Shown: one piece after another, positions 24,257 through 32,208 of the stretch | Numbering within the stretch: position 1 is the first letter of the stretch | Layout: each line of letters starts with the position of its first letter | Source of the DNA: a virus | DNA: 64,000 nt | Virus record (IMG/VR): IMGVR_UViG_3300028837_001424 | Location: 48,592-112,591 of that record | Strand: one strand, 5' to 3' | The notes under the pieces: model-generated | What the model was told of the DNA's origin: nothing | The model's input: only the letters and a program-made list of their open reading frames with translations | Database searches by the model: none | Program-made: the position numbers and the translations under genes

Positions 24257-24285
24257 ATCATATCACATACTTGATTATGAGGCAA
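24257..24285 (-). promoter_or_regulatory. Promoter for the GIY-YIG/RAMP-like module
   Basis: Minus strand: TTGCCT (24280-24285), 17 bp, TATGAT (24257-24262). The gene starts at 24236 after AAGGAG. No shared operator is seen here. Confidence 0.65.
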
Positions 24286-24392
24286 ATTTAAATAGACGGT
24301 GCAAATGCTCTACTAACCCATTACAAAAATGGCTAATATAAAGTCGAATTTGAAGTTTTTTCGTCGCGGCAATTTGTGGAGGGATGTGAGAA

Positions 24393-24707
24393 ATGACCGA
24401 GGAACAAGCAACGCAAGGTCCGAAGCTCGATCCGCGCTACAACCCAGCAGTTGAAAATAGCAAGATCAGGATAGAGTTTTCGGGGAATACCGCGCGCATC
24501 GCCGACGTTGGCTTTTACCAAGTTGATTCGTTTCAACTAATTGCGATTGGCGAGTATTTGAAGCAGCGCGGCCTTCAAATGATTGCAATGACTGAGGCTA
24601 AAGTTGCTCAGGACATGATGCGACGTGCCCAAGCCGAAAAAATAGCAGTCGCCGGACGTATTCCTGAGCCTGACGAGCTACCTGCTAACATGAGGCCACC
24701 TGGCTAG
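24393..24707 (+). CDS. Hypothetical protein at the start of the structural operon
   Basis: 104 residues, with GGAGGGATGTGAG before ATG 24393. KIRIEFSGNTARIADVGFYQVDSFQL suggests a small beta fold, and MTEAKVAQDMMRRAQAEK a helix. A short Pro-rich end follows. Its position before the connector gene suggests a head-related role; no family recognised. Confidence 0.6.
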   Translation: MTEEQATQGPKLDPRYNPAVENSKIRIEFSGNTARIADVGFYQVDSFQLIAIGEYLKQRGLQMIAMTEAKVAQDMMRRAQAEKIAVAGRIPEPDELPANMRPPG

Positions 24708-24744
24708 AGATTTTAGCCTCATAAATTGAATAAAGGATTCGACA

Positions 24745-25449
24745 ATGGCTGTGGATTGGGTTCATTTGGCACCCGTTATCCTGACAGACGATCTTTTCTT
24801 TAGTTATATTGGAGATCCGGTTTATACGGGTACTTCAACCCAGCGCGATGCTGCTTATTTAATAGCCGAGCAGGAAATGATCCAAGAGATCAAGACGCCA
24901 CTCTTGCCCACGTCGATGACAGGCACTTGGAGGTATCCAGGTATTTATGGTAACCCAACCATCGTTCTACCTTATCAAAAGATTAATACTGTAGACAGCG
25001 TTGCAATTCTATATGGTGGTGGTACTGGTGTTTGCGGCCTACAAAGTGTCGCCGGCTGCCATCGGATTAAGAGTGATACATATGGATACATTGATGCTCA
25101 TTGTATAGGCAATCTTGCAATATTAAATTGCGGTTGCACTATTACCGATATGTATCAGGTTCGAGTAGCTTTTACGGCTGGTTTATCAACTGGCATCGCC
25201 GCTGATGACAAGTCATTACACATGGCATTGGCGATGATCGCAGAGCAATATTTAACAGAGATTATCGATCCTGGTGCTAGTCCGGGCGGGCCAGGCGCAC
25301 CTGGCATTGTAGGTTGGTCATCATTGGGGTACAGCGAGAAAATGAATCCGGCTGCATTAAAGTTGACTCCAATGGGGGCTAGTGGAAGGATGAATGCGGT
25401 TAGACGTATGGTCCGGCACCTTAAAAAGAAACGTGCCCTGAGGTTCTGA
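24745..25449 (+). CDS. Head-tail connector/adaptor (gp6-like)
   Basis: 234 residues with the layout of gp6-like adaptors: an N-terminal helical unit (AAYLIAEQEMIQEIKTPLL), a beta insertion (QKINTVDSVAILYGGG), then a helical part (LHMALAMIAEQYL) and a basic C-terminus (RRMVRHLKKKRALRF). It would sit under the portal and join the tail. TGATG-type overlap with the next gene. Confidence 0.65.
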   Translation: MAVDWVHLAPVILTDDLFFSYIGDPVYTGTSTQRDAAYLIAEQEMIQEIKTPLLPTSMTGTWRYPGIYGNPTIVLPYQKINTVDSVAILYGGGTGVCGLQSVAGCHRIKSDTYGYIDAHCIGNLAILNCGCTITDMYQVRVAFTAGLSTGIAADDKSLHMALAMIAEQYLTEIIDPGASPGGPGAPGIVGWSSLGYSEKMNPAALKLTPMGASGRMNAVRRMVRHLKKKRALRF

Positions 25450-25835
25450 TGCAGCACCTTGTAACCAAATTTGATGTTTATCGGATAACTTTTGCCGACG
25501 ATTCGGTTGGTGGCGCAGAAGCAACAAGTAGTCTCACTTATAAAAATATCAGAGGCACTATGCTGATCAGGCCTCCGTCTCAACTTCTCCTTGAGCAGGG
25601 CCTAGAAACGCCCAGAGTAGCCGATGTGATTATACGGCCTCGACCAGGAACAGCTACTTTATATGAAAGAGATCAATTGCTGGTAACCGGGCCTCCAGGA
25701 CATCCAAACCTAAACGAGCGCTGGCGCATCGAGAGTGTTCAGCAGCCTGATATGCACCCTAAAAATCGGAGGACATTTTTCAAACTTAGGTGTACTCGGA
25801 TTGATCGAACAAGGACGGAATCGGCGGTAGTTTAA
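25449..25835 (+). CDS. Head-tail joining/stopper protein
   Basis: 128 residues, mainly beta: KFDVYRITFADD, GTMLIRPPSQL, then RDQLLVTGPPGHPNLNERWRI. Size, fold and position between adaptor and neck genes fit the head-closure (stopper) proteins of siphoviruses. Sequence support alone is weak; gene order gives the call. Confidence 0.6.
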   Translation: MQHLVTKFDVYRITFADDSVGGAEATSSLTYKNIRGTMLIRPPSQLLLEQGLETPRVADVIIRPRPGTATLYERDQLLVTGPPGHPNLNERWRIESVQQPDMHPKNRRTFFKLRCTRIDRTRTESAVV

Positions 25836-26401
25836 TGGCAAATGTTAGAAGGCGTAGTAGCAATAGCGAGATCAGAAACCGATTAATCATTGGCGGTTTA
25901 AAGGGCATTCATGCCTGGGCGTGGTTAGTCTCTCAGCGCGCCCAACACTACGCGCCTGTTGCACAGCATCATCTTTCGCCCAGTATACATCCAGGTTTGC
26001 CACATGTTGAAGATGAAGCAGTTTTCAATAACAAGGTTGGCACGAACGTTGAATATGCACGAGCGCATGAATACGGATCTGGTATTCACGCACTTAATCC
26101 AGCAGACAGAGAACTTATTTTAATTGAGGCTGGTTATTGGACAGGTAAGAGTGATAAAAAAGCATTATCTTTCCATTGGCCCGGTGGGCCAAAGGATTTG
26201 CCGAATTACGATCCCAAGAGAGATAAATTTGTCTTTACTAGAGTTTGGCATCCTGGCGTGCCAGCAGCCAACCAAGGAGAGGGCTTCCTTAGAAAAGCAA
26301 TGAAAGAATCGGCCAAGGAAGGACGCAAGTTATTTCTCGACGCAGTGTTTGCCGAGTTTCCCAAAACTGCCCATCATCTTGGATCTTTGCTAGAGGACTA
26401 A
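25835..26401 (+). CDS. HK97 gp10-like neck/tail-completion protein
   Basis: 188 residues. GIHAWAWLVSQRAQHYAP is the gp10-like N-terminal helix, VGTNVEYARAHEYG is the diagnostic gp10 segment (vgs.vpYA...E.G), and GEGFLRKAMKES is the matching C-terminal helix. A roughly 40-residue insertion precedes that last helix. It overlaps the previous gene by TAATG. Confidence 0.75.
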   Translation: MANVRRRSSNSEIRNRLIIGGLKGIHAWAWLVSQRAQHYAPVAQHHLSPSIHPGLPHVEDEAVFNNKVGTNVEYARAHEYGSGIHALNPADRELILIEAGYWTGKSDKKALSFHWPGGPKDLPNYDPKRDKFVFTRVWHPGVPAANQGEGFLRKAMKESAKEGRKLFLDAVFAEFPKTAHHLGSLLED

Positions 26402-26402
26402 C

Positions 26403-26843
26403 GTGATTGACAATGCAGTTATCCAAGCGGATCTGGTAACAGATCTAAAAGCAGACGGCACATTAACTGCTTTGTTGGCTTCGGAAGATGAAGTAAGAGA
26501 GGATCAATATCAAGGCACAGTATTTGGTTATCCGGCAGTAAGAGTTGCTATAGACGGCCAAACACCTATAGACGATAGAGAGCAGTGCGATCATGCTCGA
26601 CTCAACTTCACTATTGTTTGTTTGACCGAAACTGGATCAAGCAAAACGTGTGACGAACTTGCTGGTGTAGTAAAAGATCGTCTGCATAAAAGGTTTTTTG
26701 TTGGTACTGGTTGGCGCTCATGGTTTCGTTGTACTGGTTTGCGCTCGGCCGATCGGTTACCTCAAAAACTATGGAGAGCAATAGTTATGGTTTCGGGTGT
26801 TGTTTATCCCACAACGCCTCAGACCGGCTGGCATTCACCATAA
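26403..26843 (+). CDS. Tail terminator-like protein
   Basis: 146 residues from GTG 26403. DLVTDLKADGTLTALL starts it, and FGYPAVRVAIDGQTPIDD and CDELAGVVKDRLH fit the alpha/beta layout of tail-terminator (gpU or gp17-like) proteins. Position after gp10-like and before the major tail protein supports the call. Confidence 0.6.
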   Translation: MIDNAVIQADLVTDLKADGTLTALLASEDEVREDQYQGTVFGYPAVRVAIDGQTPIDDREQCDHARLNFTIVCLTETGSSKTCDELAGVVKDRLHKRFFVGTGWRSWFRCTGLRSADRLPQKLWRAIVMVSGVVYPTTPQTGWHSP

Positions 26844-26857
26844 TCGGGAGTTGTTAT

Positions 26858-27358
26858 ATGGCCGAATCAAAAGAATATACCAAAACTACTCTAATGCGAA
26901 TGAGCAAGCCAGACATTTTCGCAGTAGCAAACGAGATCGGCGTCGACTTGTCAGTTTTACCTAAGCTTACAAAAGATTCGATTGCTGACGCCATTATTGT
27001 ATTTTTGGAACCCTATGTGGAAATGAGTCCTGTTGCCGAGGATCATGAATTAGAAGAAGTTGAGGAAACAACCGAACCGCGCGTCTCGGAGCCTGAATCT
27101 GCGACAGTTGAGGTTGAAGAGGTCAAGCGTCAAATTCCAGCGCAGTTTGCAATCGTCGAAACAGCCATCAAGTCACAGTGGCCAGGTCGTCTTGTGGTTA
27201 GCAATAACCCAAGTGGCAAGGAATATATTTGGGAAAAGCCTGGCGATACAATTATGGTGGCAAATGAGGATGTGAACCACGTCATGAGTAGGAACCGAAG
27301 CGAAGCCCGCGGGTGCTGCGGTTCTACTGGTGGTCACATCTATTTTGTATTAGCCTAG
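26858..27358 (+). CDS. HeH/SAP-like protein with RGCCG tail, paralogue of 253-1086
   Basis: Start at ATG 26858, not further upstream, because the domain homologous to 586-1086 begins here. Residues 5-50 (YTKTTLMRMSKPDIFAVANE, then GVDLSVLPKLT) nearly repeat that protein. The acidic linker is shorter, and the end (EDVNHVMSRNRSEARGCCG) matches the 253-519 product. One protein here thus unites parts that are two genes at the left of the window. Confidence 0.75.
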   Translation: MAESKEYTKTTLMRMSKPDIFAVANEIGVDLSVLPKLTKDSIADAIIVFLEPYVEMSPVAEDHELEEVEETTEPRVSEPESATVEVEEVKRQIPAQFAIVETAIKSQWPGRLVVSNNPSGKEYIWEKPGDTIMVANEDVNHVMSRNRSEARGCCGSTGGHIYFVLA

Positions 27359-27382
27359 GTAACTAGGTAATGGAGGAAAGCT

Positions 27383-28018
27383 ATGGCACTCTTAACAGGT
27401 ACTCCTGAAGGCACTATCGTCACTCAGGAAGAGGTTTTCATTGAGGGCGCGCCGTACATCTACTATCAGGACTATGATGCTCCTTTACTATTTAATCCTG
27501 AGACGGTAGGAGGTGTTGACTTCTACTGGGGTTTGTCGGGAACGGCTGCTTACCCCGTGTATGAGTTGGCGTGCTACGAGGATGTTGCACTCGCGGATGA
27601 CCTAACCGTGAATTCGGTTCGATGCGATCAAGTTGGTGATAGGGCGGTGATTCAGAAACGCAACCACCTTGTGTTCACTTTCAGCTTATCGGCCTTATTC
27701 CCGCTCACTACGATCAAACCGATTATCCGTGGCTCAGCGGTGACGACAAGTACTGACTGGGAACATATGGGTATCGGAACGATCAACAATAACCTTTACT
27801 ACCATGTATATCTGCCAAAGGTCTACGACGAGGATGCGGCTGACTGGGTTTCGATAACCATTCACCGTGCTCAATTCGTGGATGCTTGGACGATTGCTAT
27901 GGTGTCGGGAGATAAGTGGATGCTAGGAGGCATTGCGCTTTGGGCATTGTCCGATTCTACAATGCCATCAGGCCAGGAGTTTGCTACGATTACCCGTTTT
28001 GATCGGAGTGCGCTCTAA
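27383..28018 (+). CDS. Major tail tube protein (candidate)
   Basis: 211 residues, beta-rich, with a strong ribosome site. GAPYIYYQDYDAPLLF, DDLTVNSVRCDQVGD and FTFSLSALFPLTTIKP resemble tube proteins in size and layout. The order (terminator, this gene, chaperones, tape measure) is the standard one for the major tail protein. Confidence 0.6.
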   Translation: MALLTGTPEGTIVTQEEVFIEGAPYIYYQDYDAPLLFNPETVGGVDFYWGLSGTAAYPVYELACYEDVALADDLTVNSVRCDQVGDRAVIQKRNHLVFTFSLSALFPLTTIKPIIRGSAVTTSTDWEHMGIGTINNNLYYHVYLPKVYDEDAADWVSITIHRAQFVDAWTIAMVSGDKWMLGGIALWALSDSTMPSGQEFATITRFDRSAL

Positions 28019-28025
28019 TCTCGCA

Positions 28026-28673
28026 ATGAATCGAATTGACCTAGATCTAGGTGGGCGCACTTACATGGTACAGCGCGCCCGCCTAGGAACGTATCTTGAT
28101 TTACAAGATCAATTAACCGCGTTGGCCAAGGCTGTTAAGAATCGTGACACCATGGCAATGGCTGATGCTATTTTTGAATATCTTAGAATTGCGATACTTG
28201 AGATTTCTCGCGCTCAATTCGATGAGTTTCCTTGGCTTGAGATAACCTGGGCGTTTGCCAGGGTTGTGCTGTTGAATCAAATACCAGGAAAGCTAGCAAT
28301 GCTTCAGCATAAAATCGGGGGCGGTAAGCCAGTACCTTGGGATCATGGAGAACGCGACAGACTTACATGGATTCATATTATCGCCAGAACTTATCATTGG
28401 TCAAAAAAAGAAATCGAAAACCTCTGGCCCGAAGAGGCTATTGGGCTTATTCAAGAAATACTAGCTGATCAACAATTGGATCGAGAGTTTATGCACGCTC
28501 TGTCCGAGGTGGCTTATGTTTTTAATACACAAACAAAGAAGAGTAAATACGTTCCTCTCCTTCGGCCTCCCTGGATGGTGCTACGAGATATCGAACAGGT
28601 AGTTACACTTATACCCAAGAAAATGCTTCCTGTTGGACACATCGTAAGGGCAGCCGGTGAGGAAATACATTAA
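28026..28673 (+). CDS. Tail assembly chaperone G-like protein
   Basis: Start set at ATG 28026. 215 residues, starting IDLDLGGRTYMV as in many tail chaperones, then helical. It lies between the tail tube and tape-measure genes and overlaps the next frame, the usual site of the G/GT chaperone pair. The Trp-rich helices (FPWLEITWAFARVV) could bind the tape-measure coil. Confidence 0.6.
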   Translation: MNRIDLDLGGRTYMVQRARLGTYLDLQDQLTALAKAVKNRDTMAMADAIFEYLRIAILEISRAQFDEFPWLEITWAFARVVLLNQIPGKLAMLQHKIGGGKPVPWDHGERDRLTWIHIIARTYHWSKKEIENLWPEEAIGLIQEILADQQLDREFMHALSEVAYVFNTQTKKSKYVPLLRPPWMVLRDIEQVVTLIPKKMLPVGHIVRAAGEEIH

Positions 28674-29019
28674 CGAAATTCCCCAACCGATGAACATCAA
28701 CGACGCGATTGAGGTCATGAAGATCGTCGCGCCTCACGCTCAATATTTAATTAATCATGGAGACACAGGTCCTAGTCTTATATTGGCACTTATTGACGTT
28801 CTTGAAAGCTCTAAACCGACAGATTCTTTTAAACTCATATCGTTGATGCACAACAAATCGGTTGATGAAGTAACCAAAGATATGATTAATTTCGGTGGCG
28901 AGGGCTTAGTTAGTGCGCTCAGTAGTGGCTTTGCGGCAAACCCATTACCAGATATGATAAATGGCGCAGCCGTTATTGGTTTATGTGATCAGAGGTGGAG
29001 AAATGCCAGCGGCGGATGA
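28657..29019 (+). CDS. Tail assembly chaperone T-like second frame
   Basis: About 120 residues from GTG 28657, or 109 from ATG 28690; neither has a good ribosome site. The frame is +1 relative to the preceding gene and overlaps its end, so it may be made by a +1 (or -2) frameshift before the stop at 28671. DAIEVMKIVAPHAQYLINH is helical. No clear slippery sequence is seen. Confidence 0.5.
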   Translation: MRKYINEIPQPMNINDAIEVMKIVAPHAQYLINHGDTGPSLILALIDVLESSKPTDSFKLISLMHNKSVDEVTKDMINFGGEGLVSALSSGFAANPLPDMINGAAVIGLCDQRWRNASGG

Positions 29020-31723
29020 TTTTGTTGTAGATGCTCTTGTAGTTGAAATTTTTGCTGATGCTCGTAATTTGTTAAAGGGTTTAGAAGAAGCATTGGAAGA
29101 TGCCGAGGGCGAGTTAGAAAAGTGGGACGCTGTTGAAGAGCGGATCTATAATGGCATTGAGCGCATTAAAACCGCCGCCGAGGAGGCTGGTGTTGTATTG
29201 ACTGATGCGTTTATTAAACAGTTGGCCCCTAGCCTAGCTGAAATGGCAAGAATAGCTCCGAATATGGAAAAGTTCGGTGATGCCATGGACGAAATAATGC
29301 CAAAGATAATTGAGGAGGCGAAATTATATGAAAAAATGGATGAAGTATTAAAAGACGTTAATAAGCATTACGCCGAAATGGGCAAGGTAATGCCGCTTGA
29401 AGAGCAAAAAAAGCTTATAGACCAATTGAAGAAACAGATAAAGCTTGGCAATGAGCTTGACACAAGCCAAAAAGAAATCATTGACAATATGGAGAGAGTC
29501 GGAGGGGAGTTTAAAGAGGCGACTGTAGAAGGGCAAGGCCTTGGCGGGATGCTCGGTGGGCTAAAGGGGCAATTAACAGGACTCATTACCAACTTTGCTA
29601 AAGGCTTGGCGGTTTTAACTCTTTTACGAAAAGCGTTTCAATCACTAAAGAAGCTTATAAGCGAAAGTGTAGTTGAGATGGCGCAAGCCGTCGAAACCGG
29701 CTTTGAATTGCAGGCGGCTGTTCGAGGTTACCAGATGGCGGTCGGCGAAGCGGCTGGTACACAGGCTGAGTGGTTAGCATTTACCAAGGACCTACGTGCT
29801 GAGTTCGGATCTACTACTGAGGAAGTCAATAGAATGACATCCGCGGCCGTGACAATTGCCGCGCAATATCATTTAACCGGCGAGGAGGCACAGGATTTAG
29901 CTAGGCACTCTATGGCACTGGCCGAAGTTACTCGTATAGGACCTTTGTCTGCGATGCAGGCATTGACTCAATATATTACTCGTGGAACGATCCCTCGAAT
30001 TCAAGGACTCAATATCAATCTTACCCAGTCGGCACTCCAGGCTTTTGCTTTCAGTAAGGGAATTGAGCAGAACGTCAAGGATTTGTCTGACGCTGATCAG
30101 CAAGCGCTTCGTTATGCATTCGCTCTTGAACAAACGAATTGGGCATTGGAAACTGCCAGCGAGGGTGCAGACACTTATACTGAGCGCTTGGAACGTCTCC
30201 AGATGGAACAGGAAGACGTGAAGGAGGGTATTGGGGCGCTTGCCGCACCGTTCGTTGAATTCTGGGAGCTTATGAAGACACGTACCATTCAAGCGGTTGG
30301 AGTAATACTTGCTACAGTATTGAAATTGTCGGTTGGACTTGGCAAGATTGTTGCGCAAGGAATAATGGCGTTCGCGGTAACGATTAAAGCTGTTATTGAC
30401 GATCTTGTGGCTCGTTATGAAGGAGCCAAGGCCGCGTTTGAGAAGGGGGGCATTGGTGAACTTGCCAAATATTTAATTGAGGGTGGTGAAGATACAGGAT
30501 TAAAAGAAAAAGGGCTACTTCAAACCTTTACCGAATCATGGGAGTCGGCGGGCGAGCAGTTTGATCAAATAATAGGAGAGAAGTTTTCGTCAGCGTTCGC
30601 CAATTTGGCTGACATGTTTGGCGCAAGCGAAGATGATGCCGCCGCTTGGTCAGCAGCAATGAAGGATATGCTGCTCGAAGTTGGTGAGGATATAACGAAA
30701 CTGGCCAACCAATGGGCGACTGGCCTTGAAAGGATAGAGCAACGATTACAGGATGCAATTGCCGACATTCACCTGAATTTTGCCCGACGCAGGCGCGATG
30801 CGGCCATTGATTTAGAGCAAGATCTGGAAAAGATAGACCTTGATTTTATGAGGCGTCGTCAAGAAGCAAAATTCGAGAACCAACTTGAGGAAAGGCGTCG
30901 GCTGGAAGATCACCTGATCGCAATGAAGCGATTAGAAATGGATTATTTGTTCGATCTCGAAGACGCGGTAAGAGAGCGTGATGCTCGTGCAGTAATAGAC
31001 CTCACTAGACGCTATAAGAAAGAAAAGAAAGAGCGCGAGGGGGATTACAGCTTACAAAAACAACGGAGAGAACAGGATAATAAGCTTGATCTTCAAGAGA
31101 TGAAGCAACTTGCCATTCTCAAGAAACTTGAACGTATAAAGGCATTTGAAGAGGAGATGTACGATCTCGCTGTTCAGGAACAGGAGAGAATTGCTGATCG
31201 CCAAGTGAGGGTCGAACGGGAGATACGGGATCTTCAAAAAAATATTCAGAACAAATTACAACTGGAAGCACAGGGTCTAAGCGAGTCTCTTCAATTGAAC
31301 CAGGAATACACAAAGCAACTGTTTGACATTCTTAATGCCGCTTTTGGTGCGGGCGGATTTACTGAGGAGCTTATAGAAAGATATATATCTCTATTACAAA
31401 TGGCAGCATCGGCTACCGGAGGGACTGCTACAACAGCGCCTACGGTCACAACTACGCGGAGACAAAGTGGAGGCGATTTTATTGCAACTTCGCCAATGAC
31501 AATGATGGTTGGAGAAGGTCGACCTGAAAGGGTTAGTGTAACACCTCTTTCGGGTGCAACAGGCGCGCCCATGGGTGGGTTTGGCCAGGAAGGACAGCCT
31601 ATACAAATTGACTTGAATGTTGATGCTGACGAAAGGCTCATCGTAGAAGTTGCAGAACAAACCATGAGTAGGGTGGCCGATGTCATTGTCAGCGTCAATA
31701 GAAAGTCAAAGCGAGGCATGTAA
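29003..31723 (+). CDS. Tape measure protein
   Basis: Start ATG 29003 after AGGTGGAG; 906 residues, the longest helical protein among the tail genes. It has heptad-rich segments, a Gly-rich LGGMLGGLKGQLTGLITNF stretch, hydrophobic spans (VGVILATVLKLSVGLGKIVA), and a charged coiled coil at about 580-760 full of Arg and Glu. It sets tail length and forms the channel for DNA entry. Overlaps the next gene by TAATG. Confidence 0.88.
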   Translation: MPAADDFVVDALVVEIFADARNLLKGLEEALEDAEGELEKWDAVEERIYNGIERIKTAAEEAGVVLTDAFIKQLAPSLAEMARIAPNMEKFGDAMDEIMPKIIEEAKLYEKMDEVLKDVNKHYAEMGKVMPLEEQKKLIDQLKKQIKLGNELDTSQKEIIDNMERVGGEFKEATVEGQGLGGMLGGLKGQLTGLITNFAKGLAVLTLLRKAFQSLKKLISESVVEMAQAVETGFELQAAVRGYQMAVGEAAGTQAEWLAFTKDLRAEFGSTTEEVNRMTSAAVTIAAQYHLTGEEAQDLARHSMALAEVTRIGPLSAMQALTQYITRGTIPRIQGLNINLTQSALQAFAFSKGIEQNVKDLSDADQQALRYAFALEQTNWALETASEGADTYTERLERLQMEQEDVKEGIGALAAPFVEFWELMKTRTIQAVGVILATVLKLSVGLGKIVAQGIMAFAVTIKAVIDDLVARYEGAKAAFEKGGIGELAKYLIEGGEDTGLKEKGLLQTFTESWESAGEQFDQIIGEKFSSAFANLADMFGASEDDAAAWSAAMKDMLLEVGEDITKLANQWATGLERIEQRLQDAIADIHLNFARRRRDAAIDLEQDLEKIDLDFMRRRQEAKFENQLEERRRLEDHLIAMKRLEMDYLFDLEDAVRERDARAVIDLTRRYKKEKKEREGDYSLQKQRREQDNKLDLQEMKQLAILKKLERIKAFEEEMYDLAVQEQERIADRQVRVEREIRDLQKNIQNKLQLEAQGLSESLQLNQEYTKQLFDILNAAFGAGGFTEELIERYISLLQMAASATGGTATTAPTVTTTRRQSGGDFIATSPMTMMVGEGRPERVSVTPLSGATGAPMGGFGQEGQPIQIDLNVDADERLIVEVAEQTMSRVADVIVSVNRKSKRGM

Positions 31724-32091
31724 TGGCAATTGGCGATTATAAAATTGATGGACATGCAATCCTAAGTCCCACTACGGGACGCTGGTTGCCTCGACGGCCA
31801 CTTGATATTCAAGGGGACAGTAGGGCTATCTATCCTGGCGTAAGATCGTTTGAGTTGAAATGGCAACTTGTTTCTCATGAGGAATGGTCGGATCTGGTTC
31901 AAAACTTCAGTAACATAGAATGGACGGGTACTCACGCCATTTGGATTCCATGCTGGCCAACGGCAACTGGCTCGGCGTTTGCTTTTTGTAATTATAGTGG
32001 AACGTTGCTACTTGAACCGACAATGGGGCCGTACTTCGAAACGTATCCGAGCAATGTTGTACTCGCGATAACGAAAATAGTTGCTGGTTAA
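31723..32091 (+). CDS. Tail tip-associated protein (distal-tail-like)
   Basis: 122 residues, beta-rich, directly after the tape measure. It has SPTTGRWLPRRPLDIQGD, SFELKWQLVSHEEWSDL and a Trp-rich centre. Position and size suggest a distal tail or minor tail protein; sequence alone does not settle it. Confidence 0.5.
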   Translation: MAIGDYKIDGHAILSPTTGRWLPRRPLDIQGDSRAIYPGVRSFELKWQLVSHEEWSDLVQNFSNIEWTGTHAIWIPCWPTATGSAFAFCNYSGTLLLEPTMGPYFETYPSNVVLAITKIVAG

Positions 32092-32099
32092 TAATAAAA

Positions 32100-32173
32100 G
32101 TTGGAGAATTGAGAGCAGCGCTTGAACATAGTGGGTTTCTTGTTATCACTGGCTACGCTCTCAAAACTCCAAC
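32100..32173. other. Stem-loop element between tail genes
   Basis: GTTGGAG (32100-32106) pairs with CTCCAAC (32167-32173), GAGAGC (32111-32116) with GCTCTC (32157-32162), and AGTG with CACT inside. The three nested stems fill most of the 117-base gap before the 1061-residue tail protein. It lacks a T-run, so an RNA regulatory element or processing site is as likely as a terminator. Confidence 0.5.
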
Positions 32174-32208
32174 ACTAGGATTGTACCATTAATAACTTGT
32201 AGGTAAAC

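Noticed and set aside
28657-28673. Classical -1 frameshift slippery site in the tail chaperones
   Set aside because: The frame change is +1 and no XXXYYYZ heptamer is present; kept only as a possible +1 or -2 event.
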